Both the position numbers and the translations under genes were made by a program. Below the pieces are notes generated by a model. That model was given only the letters and a program-made list of their open reading frames with translations. It had not been told where the DNA came from and searched no databases. Positions 8,358-17,090 of a stretch of DNA of 64,000 nt are shown one piece after another (positions within the stretch are counted from its first letter, which is position 1; each line of letters opens with the position of its first letter). The DNA is from Vicinamibacterales bacterium (GTDB lineage: Bacteria; Acidobacteriota; Vicinamibacteria; Vicinamibacterales; UBA2999), in the NCBI GenBank assembly GCA_041659285.1, contig JBAZYO010000006.1:248001-312000 (forward strand). The letters are read 5' to 3'.

Positions 8358-9800
8358 ATGCCATCTCGCGAGCGCGTGGCCGATCCCGGAGCGGACGAGC
8401 CCGGAATCATCGGCCGCGCCGCCCTGGCCCTCACGGCCTGGACGGAACGCTGGATTCCCGACGCCTTCATCTTCGCGCTGCTGGCCACGGTGATCGTGGT
8501 CGTCGCCGCCCTGGCGTGGACGCCGGCCACGCCGGCGCAGGTCGTGGACATCTGGGGCGCCGGCTTCTGGGGCCTCATCCCGTTCACGATGCAGATGGCG
8601 CTGATCATCATCACCGGCCACGTGCTGGCGACCTCGGCGCCGATGCGGACGGTGATTGTCGCCATCGCCGCCTGGCCGGCGACCCCTCGCGGCGCGGTGG
8701 CGCTGGTCGCCTTCTTCGCCATGACCAGCTCGTGGTTCAACTGGGGCTTCTCGCTGATCTTCAGCGCCGTGCTGGCGCGCGAGGTCGCGCGCCGGGTGAC
8801 GGGCGTGGACTACCGCGCCCTCGCGGCCGCCAGCTTCCTGGGCCTCGGCAGCATCTGGGCCCAGGGCCTGAGCGGGTCCGCCGCCCTGCAGATGGCGACG
8901 GCCGGTGCCCTGCAGCCGCAGATCCGCGAGATCGTCGCGGGCGGCGGCCTGGTGCCCGGCGGGATCATCCCCTTCACCCACACCATTTTTCTCTGGCAGA
9001 GCCTGCTGTCGGTGGCCATCGAGATCGCCGTGGTCACGCTGGTGATGTGGCTGGCGACGCCGCCGGCCGGCCGCGCGCGCACGGCCGCCGACCTCGGCGT
9101 GGACCTTACCGACCGCCACGCCCCGGCGCCGGCCACCCGCGACCTGACACCCGGCGCGTGGCTCGAGCACTCGATCATCCTGCCGCTCTTCGTCGTCGCG
9201 CTCGGCGCCGTCTATCTCGCGCGCTACTTCTCGCGCGCCCCCGACGCCCTCAACGCCATCAACCTCGACATCGTGAACCTGTCGTTCCTGCTGCTGGGCA
9301 TCCTGCTCCACCAGACACCGGCGCGGCTGATGCACGCCGTGCAGGGCGCCACGCCGGCGGTGTGGGGCGTGCTGCTGCAGTTCCCGTTCTACGCGGGCAT
9401 TGCGGCGGTCATCACCGGCACGCACCTGAGCCAGCAGCTGGCCGCGCTCTTCGTCGGCGTCTCGACCAAGACGACCTTTCCCGCCGTGGTCGCGCTCTAC
9501 TCCGCCGTGCTCGGCGTGTTCGTGCCGTCCGGCGGGTCGAAGTGGATCATCGAGGCGCCCTACGTGATGGCCGCGGCGCACTCTTTGAACGTGCACCTGG
9601 GCTGGGTGGTGGTGGCCTACGATCTCGGCGAAGCATTGGCCAACCTGCTGCAGCCGTTCTGGATGCTGCCCATCCTCGGGATGCTGGGCCTCCGCGCTCG
9701 CGACGTCATGGGCTATACGTTCGTGGTCTTCCTGGTGCTGACGCCCGTCGTGTTAATCCTGGTGACCGTGCTGGGCATGACGCTTGGCTACCCGCTCTAG
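8358..9800 (+). CDS. atoE: AtoE-family short-chain fatty acid transporter
   Basis: A 480-residue polytopic membrane protein with about ten to twelve hydrophobic helices and the order of motifs seen in AtoE: an opening amphipathic stretch (WTERWIPDAFIFALL), TSSWFNWGFSLIFS, GLGSIWAQGLSGSAALQMA, FTHTIFLWQSLLS and VPSGGSKWIIEAPYVM. AtoE proteins are thought to import acetoacetate or short-chain fatty acids. I chose the ATG at 8358 because the protein begins its family pattern there; TAAGGT eight bases upstream could be a -10 element of a leaderless message. No fatty-acid catabolic genes are adjacent, so the substrate is inferred from family only. Confidence 0.85.
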   Translation: MPSRERVADPGADEPGIIGRAALALTAWTERWIPDAFIFALLATVIVVVAALAWTPATPAQVVDIWGAGFWGLIPFTMQMALIIITGHVLATSAPMRTVIVAIAAWPATPRGAVALVAFFAMTSSWFNWGFSLIFSAVLAREVARRVTGVDYRALAAASFLGLGSIWAQGLSGSAALQMATAGALQPQIREIVAGGGLVPGGIIPFTHTIFLWQSLLSVAIEIAVVTLVMWLATPPAGRARTAADLGVDLTDRHAPAPATRDLTPGAWLEHSIILPLFVVALGAVYLARYFSRAPDALNAINLDIVNLSFLLLGILLHQTPARLMHAVQGATPAVWGVLLQFPFYAGIAAVITGTHLSQQLAALFVGVSTKTTFPAVVALYSAVLGVFVPSGGSKWIIEAPYVMAAAHSLNVHLGWVVVAYDLGEALANLLQPFWMLPILGMLGLRARDVMGYTFVVFLVLTPVVLILVTVLGMTLGYPL

Positions 9801-9930
9801 GCCGCAGAAGACATGACAGCCGCAGATTTGACGCAGATTGAACACAGATTTGATTTTCTATCTGTGACTGATCAGTGCCTAATCTGTGGCGGTGTTTCGT
9901 CCTAATCCGTGGCTGTGTTTCGTCCTGGTG
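9801..9930. repeat. dispersed CCGCAGAT/ACACAGAT repeat element (copy 1)
   Basis: The 211-nt gap between the transporter and the next gene is largely repeat. A left half carries GCCGCAGATTTGACGCAGATT and ACACAGATTT; a right half carries ATCTGTGACTG and then two 23-nt tandem units (9879-9901 and 9902-9924) differing at two positions. The halves are inverted relative to each other. Related copies lie at 24127, 32770, 61795 and 63820. Confidence 0.75.
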
Positions 9931-10011
9931 CCTGTGGCCAGGCCGTGCCATCGAGTGCGACCCTCCGTGGCCCTGCCGTAACCCGGCGGGGCGTGGGACA
10001 ATCCAAGGGAC

Positions 10012-11133
10012 ATGCCGCAGCCCACGTATCCGGCCGCCCGCGCCGTAGCGGCGTCGGTCAACGCCCACTTCATGCGCCACATCGCCGCGGCCAGCACGCG
10101 CGAGGGTTTCGCGATTGCCGAGGCGCCGGGGCCGGAGGCGATCGAAGCGCTGATCGACGCGGCGTTCTGGGCCAGCCTGCGTCGCGAAGAGGGTCACACG
10201 CCGCGCATCTCGCTGGCGTTCCTGCCGCCGCAACACGCGCGGCACCCGCTCGTCTTCCACGCCAGCCTGCCGCTCGGGCCGCCGATGCTCGCGAAGGTAG
10301 CGCCCGCCGTGGAGCGGCCCGGCATTCACGTCGGCGTCTGGCGATCGGAGGAGGGCTATCACGTGTGGGGTACCACCCGTGACGTGCCGGCGTTTTGCCT
10401 CGTGGTGGAAGTGGTGGCATCCGGCCTGCTGGTGGTGAAACATCGCAGCGAACCGTTCGGCAAGTTCGCCAACGTCGCGGTGCTCGAAGGCGATCAGATC
10501 AAGATCGTGGACGAGCGCGGCGGCAAGGTCGTCCCCGACTGCCCCTCGCTGGTCAACACGCTGATCGGCGCCCTCGATCGGCCGGTGGCCGCCGGCGTCA
10601 ATGCCGTCCTGGTGCAGATGGCTGCGTCGATGCGCCTGCATGGACGGGGCGGCGCGCTGTTGGTGGTGCCGCCGGATTCTGACGCCTGGCGCGAATCGGT
10701 GATCACGCCCCTCCTCTACGCCCTCGACCCGCCGTTCTCGGAACTGGCCGACCTGATGGGCACCGCCGCGCCCGACACCGACGACCTGAAGCGTGCCGTG
10801 GACGCGATTGCGGGACTGACCGCCGTTGACGGGGCCACCCTGATCACCGACCGCTACGAGGTGCTGGCCTTTGGCGCCAAGATCACCCGGCGGCGCGGCA
10901 GCACGCAGGTTGAACACATCAACGTGACCGAGCCTGTGGAGGGCAGCGTCCCGATCCGGACCACGCCGGCGCAACTGGGCGGCACCCGGCACCTCTCGGC
11001 TGCGCAGTTCGTGCACGACCAGCGGGATGCCACGGCGCTGGTCGCCTCCCAGGACGGCCGCTTCACCATCTTCAAGTGGTCCCCGCGCGAGCAGTTCGTG
11101 CACGCCCACCGGGTGGACGCGCTGTTGCTCTAG
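10012..11133 (+). CDS. DACNV-type sensor plus DisA-like (DAC) nucleotidyltransferase domain protein
   Basis: A 373-residue soluble protein. The C-terminal third has the two hallmark sites of diadenylate cyclases: DGA at residues 273-275 (AVDGATLITD) and GTRH at 324-327, followed by a strand motif ATALVASQDGRF like the DAC VIVVSEETG strand. The N-terminal half matches in style the predicted DACNV sensor domain. DAC enzymes make c-di-AMP from two ATP. The third residue of the usual RHR triplet is leucine here (RHL), so activity is uncertain. GACAAT lies nine bases before the ATG. Its stop codon overlaps that of the convergent GGDEF gene at CTAG (11130-11133). Confidence 0.7.
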   Translation: MPQPTYPAARAVAASVNAHFMRHIAAASTREGFAIAEAPGPEAIEALIDAAFWASLRREEGHTPRISLAFLPPQHARHPLVFHASLPLGPPMLAKVAPAVERPGIHVGVWRSEEGYHVWGTTRDVPAFCLVVEVVASGLLVVKHRSEPFGKFANVAVLEGDQIKIVDERGGKVVPDCPSLVNTLIGALDRPVAAGVNAVLVQMAASMRLHGRGGALLVVPPDSDAWRESVITPLLYALDPPFSELADLMGTAAPDTDDLKRAVDAIAGLTAVDGATLITDRYEVLAFGAKITRRRGSTQVEHINVTEPVEGSVPIRTTPAQLGGTRHLSAAQFVHDQRDATALVASQDGRFTIFKWSPREQFVHAHRVDALLL

Positions 11134-12299
11134 TCGGCGCCGTCTGGCTGCTCCCGGACGGGGTCCGTTGACTCGTCCGCGGCATCACCGATGGTGCGCC
11201 CCCGTCCGGCGCGCTTGGCCGCCAGCAGCCGGGCATCCGCCCGATCCAGCAAGGTGGCCGCACCCATGCGATCGTCTCGCCCACGCATGCCGGCCACGCC
11301 CGCGCTGAAATCGATCGCGATCGAGCGCTCGCCCTCGAAGGCCGTGGGCTCCGCGACAATGGCCCGGCGCACCTGCTCGATGCGCTCGGTGGCCTGAGCC
11401 GAGGTGGTCTCGGTCATCAGGATGACGAACTCTTCGCCGCCGTGCCTGGCGACGACGTCGGTACGGCGGAGGCTGCCGGCCAGCCTGGCGCTGAGCGCCC
11501 GCAGGACGCGGTCGCCCGCCGCATGCCCGTAGGCGTCGTTGATCGCCTTGAAGTGATCGACGTCGAGGATGGCCAGCGCCAGGGGATGGTCGTAGCGCAT
11601 CGCCCGCGCAATTTCGACCTCGAGCGCCCGCTCGAAGTGCAGGCGGTTGTGGAGGCCCGTCAGGCGGTCGCGCGTGCTGACGTCCTGCAGCCGCTGCGCC
11701 CGGCGCACCAGCGTGGTTGACAGCACGACGGCGACACCGAGAAGGATAAGCCGCGTGACCTGGTCCAGCGCGACGTACGAACCCGAATCGGTGACCAGCG
11801 CCGGGTCGCGCAGGTCATACAGCGCGGCCAGCACCAACCACAGCCCGCCGTACTGCGCCACCGCGAGGGCGCCGATCGCCAGGCAAATGCGCGGGTCGTA
11901 TCGCAGGCTGGTCGCGGCAATCGCCAGGAAATACATCTCGAAGGTGACCTTCGAATTCACGGCATCCAGCGGCGAGCTGACCAGCGCGAAGCTGGCCAGC
12001 GCGGTCGTCACGAGGGAGGCGTCCAGGGCGCTCGAGGCAAACCCGATGGCCGGATGCCATGGGCGGGTTCGCAAGATCCACGCGACGACGAGGGCGGCCA
12101 GCGCTGCCAGCACGGTGATGCCGAAGCCCCAGGCATTGATCGGGACATCCGGCGCTCGAATGATCTTGATGGTCGGCGACACCAGCAGTAACGCCATCGC
12201 CAGGAGGCGCACTCGGGCGACGGTCCACTCGCCGTCCGCGGCGGCGATGGCGAGGGCGGGCTCTGGGGGAGCCCAGAATGGGGCGGGGCGCGCAGTCAA
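11130..12299 (-). CDS. membrane-bound diguanylate cyclase (GGDEF)
   Basis: A 389-residue protein. The first half holds about five or six hydrophobic helices and no recognised sensory motif. The second half is a GGDEF domain with active-site GGEEF, the substrate motif DVDHFKAINDAYGHAAGD, and an RRTD inhibitory site five residues before GGEEF, so product inhibition by c-di-GMP is expected. The start is TTG, 13 nt after the scpB stop; GATAAT nine bases upstream may give it its own promoter. A downstream ATG (MALLL) is an alternative. It would make c-di-GMP from GTP at the inner membrane. Confidence 0.85.
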   Translation of the reverse strand: MTARPAPFWAPPEPALAIAAADGEWTVARVRLLAMALLLVSPTIKIIRAPDVPINAWGFGITVLAALAALVVAWILRTRPWHPAIGFASSALDASLVTTALASFALVSSPLDAVNSKVTFEMYFLAIAATSLRYDPRICLAIGALAVAQYGGLWLVLAALYDLRDPALVTDSGSYVALDQVTRLILLGVAVVLSTTLVRRAQRLQDVSTRDRLTGLHNRLHFERALEVEIARAMRYDHPLALAILDVDHFKAINDAYGHAAGDRVLRALSARLAGSLRRTDVVARHGGEEFVILMTETTSAQATERIEQVRRAIVAEPTAFEGERSIAIDFSAGVAGMRGRDDRMGAATLLDRADARLLAAKRAGRGRTIGDAADESTDPVREQPDGAD

Positions 12300-12312
12300 T
12301 GCGCGCCCATTA

Positions 12313-13029
12313 TCACTCCGGCGACCCCTCGGGCACGTCGCCCTCGTCGAGTGGCAACATCTCCTCGGGCACCCGCCGCGCCAGCCACACCGCCGGCGGA
12401 TCGAACCCGAGCTGCTGCGCCATGTCTTCGATCTTCGGCAGGTCGTTGAGGTCGTTCAGGCCGAAGCGGATCAGGAACTCCTTGGTGGTGCCGTACAGGA
12501 ACGGCCGGCCGATCACGTTCTTGCGGCCCACGATCTTGATCAAGTGGCGCTCGAGCAGGGTCGCGAGCACGCCCGAGGTGTTGACGCTGCGGATCTCGCC
12601 GATCTCGGCGGCGGTGACCGGCTGCTTGTAGGCGATCACCGACAGGGTCTCGAGCGACGCGGCCGACAGCTTGTTCGACGACCGCTCGTGGAACAACCGC
12701 CGCACCCACTCGTGGTACTCGGGACGGGTCGTGATCTGGAAGCCGCCGGCGACTTCGGCCAGGTGCAGGCCGCCGCGCTCGACGTAGTCGGCCTGCAGCG
12801 CCTTGAGCGCGGCCAGCACGTCTTCCTTCGGTTCGTCGTTGAGCAGCTTGTAGAGCATGCGCGGCGTCAGCGGGTCGGGCGACGCAAACACCAGGGCCTC
12901 GATCACGGCCTTGAGCTGCGACAGCTCCATCCGCGGCAACTGCTCCTCGGCGGGCTGCTCCCCGGCCGGTTGCTCGTCAACCGCCGCGGCATCCACCGGC
13001 GTTTCATCAACCGGGTTTTCGTCGCTCAT
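12313..13029 (-). CDS. scpB: segregation and condensation protein B
   Basis: A 238-residue protein. Two winged-helix regions are recognisable from LKAVIEALVFASPDPLT and LETLSVIAYKQPVTAAEIGEIR, followed by GRPFLYGTTKEFLIRFGLNDL, the ScpB signature. ScpB works with ScpA and SMC in chromosome condensation and segregation. The first 30 residues are an acidic, proline- and glutamine-rich tail. Its ATG overlaps the scpA stop by 4 nt. Confidence 0.95.
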   Translation of the reverse strand: MSDENPVDETPVDAAAVDEQPAGEQPAEEQLPRMELSQLKAVIEALVFASPDPLTPRMLYKLLNDEPKEDVLAALKALQADYVERGGLHLAEVAGGFQITTRPEYHEWVRRLFHERSSNKLSAASLETLSVIAYKQPVTAAEIGEIRSVNTSGVLATLLERHLIKIVGRKNVIGRPFLYGTTKEFLIRFGLNDLNDLPKIEDMAQQLGFDPPAVWLARRVPEEMLPLDEGDVPEGSPE

Positions 13030-13934
13030 TCCTTCTCTTCTTCCTCCGACCCACCGTCGCGAAGATCGCTTCGCTGGGCAGGCGGGTGGTGCGCCTTGTA
13101 TTCGTCTTCCGGATCGTGGATCGGGTGTGGCGCGTCGCTGGGCCGCGCCCGCTTGTAGATGCGGATGGCGCCGCCGACCCCGCCGGTCTGGAACACCCGG
13201 ATCAGCTTCAGCCGGATCATCTCGAGCAGCGCCAGGAAGGTGACGATCATCTCGCCCCGCCCGGCGACATCGTCGAACAGGTCTTCGAAGCCGCAGGCCT
13301 CGGTTTCAGACAACCGCTCGAGCAACTGGTCAATGCGCGACTCGATCGAGACCTGTTCGCCCGGCAGCACGACCGGCGGCCGCTCGCGGGCGCGCTCGAG
13401 CACCTGCTTGAAGGCCGACAGCAGGCTGAACAGGTCCACCTCGAACTCGGGCTCGTAGTCGTCGCCGGCAATGTCCTCGAGGCGCGAATCGGGCCGGCCC
13501 CACTGCGCGCTGCGCAGCGTTTCCTTGTCGTGCAGCAGCTCGGCGGCGGCCTTGAACTTCTGGTGCTCGAGCAGCCGGCGCACCAGGAGGTCGCGCGGAT
13601 CCTCTTCCTCGCCGGGGTCGCCGGCCGCGGTTTCTGGCCGCGGCAGCAGCATCTTGCTCTTGATGTGGATCAGCGTGGCCGCCATCACCAGGAAGTCGCT
13701 GGCGACGTCGAGATTCAGTTCCTGCAGCAGGTCGAGATACTGGAGGTACTGCTTCGTGATCACCGAGATCTGGATGTCGTAGACGTTCATCTGATTCTTC
13801 TTGATCAGATGCACGAGCAGATCGAGCGGGCCCTCGAACGACTGCAGCTTGAGATGGATGGAGTCGAGCTGCGACTCGAACGCCTCGTCGGGCGGCACCG
13901 GCGCGCCGGGCGGAATCTCGGGGGTATCGGCCAT
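13026..13934 (-). CDS. scpA: segregation and condensation protein A (kleisin)
   Basis: A 302-residue kleisin. The N-terminal motif LQSFEGPLDLLVHLIKKNQM and the following YLDLLQELNLDVASDFLVMA and IHIKSKMLLP define ScpA. A C-terminal winged helix (about 205-270) would bind the SMC head. The sequence extends past the usual end with a charged tail rich in glutamate and lysine. The ATG overlaps the trpS stop (TAATG) and the gene overlaps scpB, consistent with stoichiometric production of the complex. Confidence 0.95.
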   Translation of the reverse strand: MADTPEIPPGAPVPPDEAFESQLDSIHLKLQSFEGPLDLLVHLIKKNQMNVYDIQISVITKQYLQYLDLLQELNLDVASDFLVMAATLIHIKSKMLLPRPETAAGDPGEEEDPRDLLVRRLLEHQKFKAAAELLHDKETLRSAQWGRPDSRLEDIAGDDYEPEFEVDLFSLLSAFKQVLERARERPPVVLPGEQVSIESRIDQLLERLSETEACGFEDLFDDVAGRGEMIVTFLALLEMIRLKLIRVFQTGGVGGAIRIYKRARPSDAPHPIHDPEDEYKAHHPPAQRSDLRDGGSEEEEKE

Positions 13935-14929
13935 TAGTACTTCAGCTTCACGGCTTCACGCACGCGTTCCATGGTCGCCTGCGCCACCACGCGCGCCTGC
14001 CTGGACCCGTCCATCAGCACCTCGCGCAGGTAGCCCGGTTTGGCCAGGGCCTGGGCGCGGCGCTCGCGAATGGGATCGAGCATGGCGTTGATGGCGATGG
14101 CCAGCTTGGTCTTCACCTCGACATCGCCGACCTTGCCCTCGCGGTAGCGGGCCTTGAGGTCGTCCACTTCGGCCACATTCGGGTTGAAGGCGTCGTGGTA
14201 CATGAACACCGGGTTCCCCTCGACCGTGCCCGGGATGTCGGCGCGCACACGCTTGGGGTCCGTGTACATCTGCCGCACCTTGTTCTGCACCGTCTTGGTG
14301 TCGTCTGACAGGTCGATGGTGTTGTTGTAGCTCTTGCTCATCTTCCGGTTGTCGAGGCCGGGCAGCCGCGGCGTCGGCGTGAGCAACGCCTGCGGCTCGA
14401 CCAGCGCCGCCGCCGGATAGAAGTTATTGAAGCGCCGAACCACTTCGCGCGTCAGCTCGATGTGCGGCACCTGGTCTTCGCCGACCGGCACCCAGTTGGC
14501 GTCGTAGACCACGATGTCGGCCGCCTGCAGCAGCGGGTAACCGAGAAACCCGATGCTCGACAGGTCACGATCGGTCAACTGCTCCATCTGCTCCTTGTAG
14601 GTGGGCACCCGTTCGAGCCACGGAATCGGCGTCACCATCTGGAACAGCAGGTAGAGCTCGGCGTGTTCGGGCACCAGCGACTGGACGAAGAAGGTGCTCT
14701 TCTCCGGATCGAGGCCGGACCCAATCCAGTCGGCGACGTTGTCGAGGCCGTTGGCCACGATGTCGGACGTGTCGGCGTAGTTGGTGGTCAGGGCATGCCA
14801 ATCGACGACGCAGTGGAACGAGTCGTACTTGTCCTGCAGCGCGACCCAGTTGTGCAGCGCCCCGACGAGGTGGCCGAGATGGAGCTTTCCCGTCGGGCGC
14901 ATGCCCGACAACACCCGTTGCTTCGTCAC
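13934..14929 (-). CDS. trpS: tryptophanyl-tRNA synthetase
   Basis: A 331-residue class I synthetase of normal length. The ATP-binding signature is GKLHLGHLVGAL near residue 13, and the KMSKS loop is complete in DNRKMSKSYNN. The tryptophan pocket region VVDWHALTT is present. It charges tRNA-Trp. The start is GTG, overlapping the M50 protease stop by 4 nt (GTGA). Its place in front of scpA-scpB is a common bacterial neighbourhood. Confidence 0.96.
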   Translation of the reverse strand: MTKQRVLSGMRPTGKLHLGHLVGALHNWVALQDKYDSFHCVVDWHALTTNYADTSDIVANGLDNVADWIGSGLDPEKSTFFVQSLVPEHAELYLLFQMVTPIPWLERVPTYKEQMEQLTDRDLSSIGFLGYPLLQAADIVVYDANWVPVGEDQVPHIELTREVVRRFNNFYPAAALVEPQALLTPTPRLPGLDNRKMSKSYNNTIDLSDDTKTVQNKVRQMYTDPKRVRADIPGTVEGNPVFMYHDAFNPNVAEVDDLKARYREGKVGDVEVKTKLAIAINAMLDPIRERRAQALAKPGYLREVLMDGSRQARVVAQATMERVREAVKLKY

Positions 14930-15534
14930 CGGACTCCTAGCAGACTCAACATGAAATACGCGACCGGCCCGAGCAGCGTGCTCAGGGCACCGGTTAGCAT
15001 CAAAGCATACAAAATCATGAAGCCATATGGCCGCATCCGGGCGACGAGGCGGCCGCCGGCCGGTGGCAGGATGCCCATCAGGACGTTGCCACCGTCGAGG
15101 GGCGGGACCGGCACCATGTTGAACAGCGCGAGCAGCACGTTGATGACGACGAAGAAATCCAGGAACTGAAACAGCGGCGTCATCACGACACGGCCGGCGA
15201 GGTCGCCTGGGGCCACGCCGGGCAGGACCAAGAGGACGCCGGCGCCGATCACCGCCATCGCCACGTTGCTCGCCGGGCCAGCCGCCGCAATCAGGGCAAA
15301 ATCCCGCTTCGGGTGCTTGAGGAACCGGAAGTCAACCGGGACGGGCTTGGCCCACCCGATCAACGGCAGGCTCGTCATGATGGCGATCAACGGGAACAGC
15401 AGCGTCCCGATCGGGTCGACGTGAACCGCGGGGTTGAGCGACAACCGGCCCAGCCGCCGCGCCGTGGGATCGCCCAGTCGATCGGACGCCCACGCGTGCG
15501 CCGCCTCGTGCACCGACAGCGAGGCGATCAGCAC
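14926..15534 (-). CDS. site-2 protease family (M50) membrane metalloprotease
   Basis: A 202-residue polytopic protein. The zinc motif HEAAHAW lies only eight residues from the GTG start used here, followed by DPTARRLGRLSLNPAVHVDPIGT and the third ligand motif NMVPVPPLDGGNVL, all typical of the rhomboid-like short M50 group found before trpS/scpA. Family members cut substrates inside the membrane; the target is unknown. The reading frame stays open upstream to a stop at 15580-15582, and those extra codons spell a plausible first helix (GIDLTQVLIQIAV), so the true start may be the CTG at 15574-15576. Confidence 0.85.
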   Translation of the reverse strand: MLIASLSVHEAAHAWASDRLGDPTARRLGRLSLNPAVHVDPIGTLLFPLIAIMTSLPLIGWAKPVPVDFRFLKHPKRDFALIAAAGPASNVAMAVIGAGVLLVLPGVAPGDLAGRVVMTPLFQFLDFFVVINVLLALFNMVPVPPLDGGNVLMGILPPAGGRLVARMRPYGFMILYALMLTGALSTLLGPVAYFMLSLLGVR

Positions 15535-15587
15535 GGCGATTTGAATGAGAACCTGAGTGAGATCGATGCCGGCCAGAACTCAAAAGT

Positions 15588-17090
15588 TTACCACACGGGC
15601 GCGCTCGTCCGGGCGGCGACGCGACGGATGGTGGCCAGCAGATGCCCGGCGTCGGCCGCCGTCGTGCGGAAGTTGACAATGCAGGCGCGCAGGGCGAAGT
15701 GCGGCCCGATCATGGCGTTCGACAGGTACGAATCGCCGTCGCGCTGGACCGCCACCATCAACGCCCGATTGAACGCGTTCAGCGCCTCGGTGTGGTCGCC
15801 CGGACCGGCCGCCTTCGCCCAAGGGCTTCGGCGGGCCAAGCGCAACGACGCCGGCACGTAGCGGAAGCACACGATGCTCAGCGGGACCGGGGCAAGGCGT
15901 TCGAAGTCGTCGCTGGCGTCGATCAGGCCGGCCAGTTGTTGCGCCACCGCGATGTTGCCGTCGATCGCCGCGCGCAGGGCCCGCGCGCCGTGGCACTTCA
16001 GGATGAACCAGATCTTCAGCGCCCGGAAGCGGCGTGACAGCTCGGGGCTGTAGTCCCAAAACGCGTACTCGGGCATGTCGGCGCCGGCAATCACGTCGAT
16101 GTAGGCGGCGCCTTGCGTGAAGGCCTGGCGCAGGCGCTTCGGGTCACGCACCAGCAGGCAGCCCACGTCGAGCGGGGCAAAGAGCCACTTGTGCGGGTCC
16201 AGCGACAGCGAGTCGGCGCGCCCCAGTCCGGCCAGGGCGCCCCCCACGTGCGGAGAACCCGCGGCGAAACCGCCGTACGAGCCGTCAACGTGGAGCCAGA
16301 CACCCGCGTTCCGGCACACGTCCGCAATCGCGTCCAGCGGATCGATGGCGCCGGTGTTCACGTCTCCCGCGGTGGCAACAACGCACACCACGTGACAGCC
16401 GGCGGCGCGGTCGGCCGCGATGCGCTCCGCGAGCACGGTGACGTCCATCCGGAAATCGGCATCCACCGGAATCTGCACGACGGCGCCGCGACCCACGCCC
16501 AGCATGGCGGCGGCCTTCGGCGTCGACATGTGGGTCATCGCCGACGTGTAGATGCGCGGCGGTCCCGGCAACGCCGCCACCCCATGCTGGTTGAGGTCGC
16601 GGTCCGTGCTGGCACGCAGCGCCACGGCCAGGCCCGCGAAGTTGGCGAACGACCCACCGCTCAGCAACACGCCCGTGCCGGCCGGGTCGAAGCCGGCCAT
16701 GGTCTTGAGCCAGTCGATCACCTGGTGCTCCACGGTGGTGGCCGACGGCGCCGAGCGCCAGGAGGTGACGTTCTGGTTGAGCGCCGACGCCAGGAAGTCG
16801 GCGGCCACGCCGGCGAAGCTCGCGGACGACTGCACGTAACCGAACATCCGCGGGTGGCCGTTCTTGCGGCCCAGCGCCGCCAGCGCCGCGAACTGATCCA
16901 TCACCGCGTCGAGGGCCTGCGGCTCTTCAGGCATCGCCTCGCGCACCAGCGCCGACAGCTCCTGCGGACGCACCGGCGGATAGACGGGGGGCTCCGCGGT
17001 GGTGCCGAAGTAGTCGAGGGCCCAGGCCAGCGCCGCGCGCCCCAGTTGCTCACGCTCGACCGCCGGCAGCTCGATTCCGTGTTCGCTCAT
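15588..17090 (-). CDS. PLP-dependent decarboxylase, second paralogue
   Basis: A 500-residue group II PLP decarboxylase, distinct from the one at 779. Visible sites are GHPRMFGYVQSSAS near residue 79, the ring-stacking histidine in THMSTPKA (H187), the HVDGSYGGFA aspartate (D269), the PLP lysine in DPHKWLF (K301) and SRRFRALKIWF. The substrate is unknown; related sequences include aromatic amino acid and diaminobutyrate decarboxylases. The ATG overlaps the uvrC stop by 4 nt, an unusual partner for a DNA-repair gene, and the protease gene follows at once. The sequence between 15535 and 15587 belongs either to the gap or to an extended protease start. Confidence 0.85.
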   Translation of the reverse strand: MSEHGIELPAVEREQLGRAALAWALDYFGTTAEPPVYPPVRPQELSALVREAMPEEPQALDAVMDQFAALAALGRKNGHPRMFGYVQSSASFAGVAADFLASALNQNVTSWRSAPSATTVEHQVIDWLKTMAGFDPAGTGVLLSGGSFANFAGLAVALRASTDRDLNQHGVAALPGPPRIYTSAMTHMSTPKAAAMLGVGRGAVVQIPVDADFRMDVTVLAERIAADRAAGCHVVCVVATAGDVNTGAIDPLDAIADVCRNAGVWLHVDGSYGGFAAGSPHVGGALAGLGRADSLSLDPHKWLFAPLDVGCLLVRDPKRLRQAFTQGAAYIDVIAGADMPEYAFWDYSPELSRRFRALKIWFILKCHGARALRAAIDGNIAVAQQLAGLIDASDDFERLAPVPLSIVCFRYVPASLRLARRSPWAKAAGPGDHTEALNAFNRALMVAVQRDGDSYLSNAMIGPHFALRACIVNFRTTAADAGHLLATIRRVAARTSAPVW

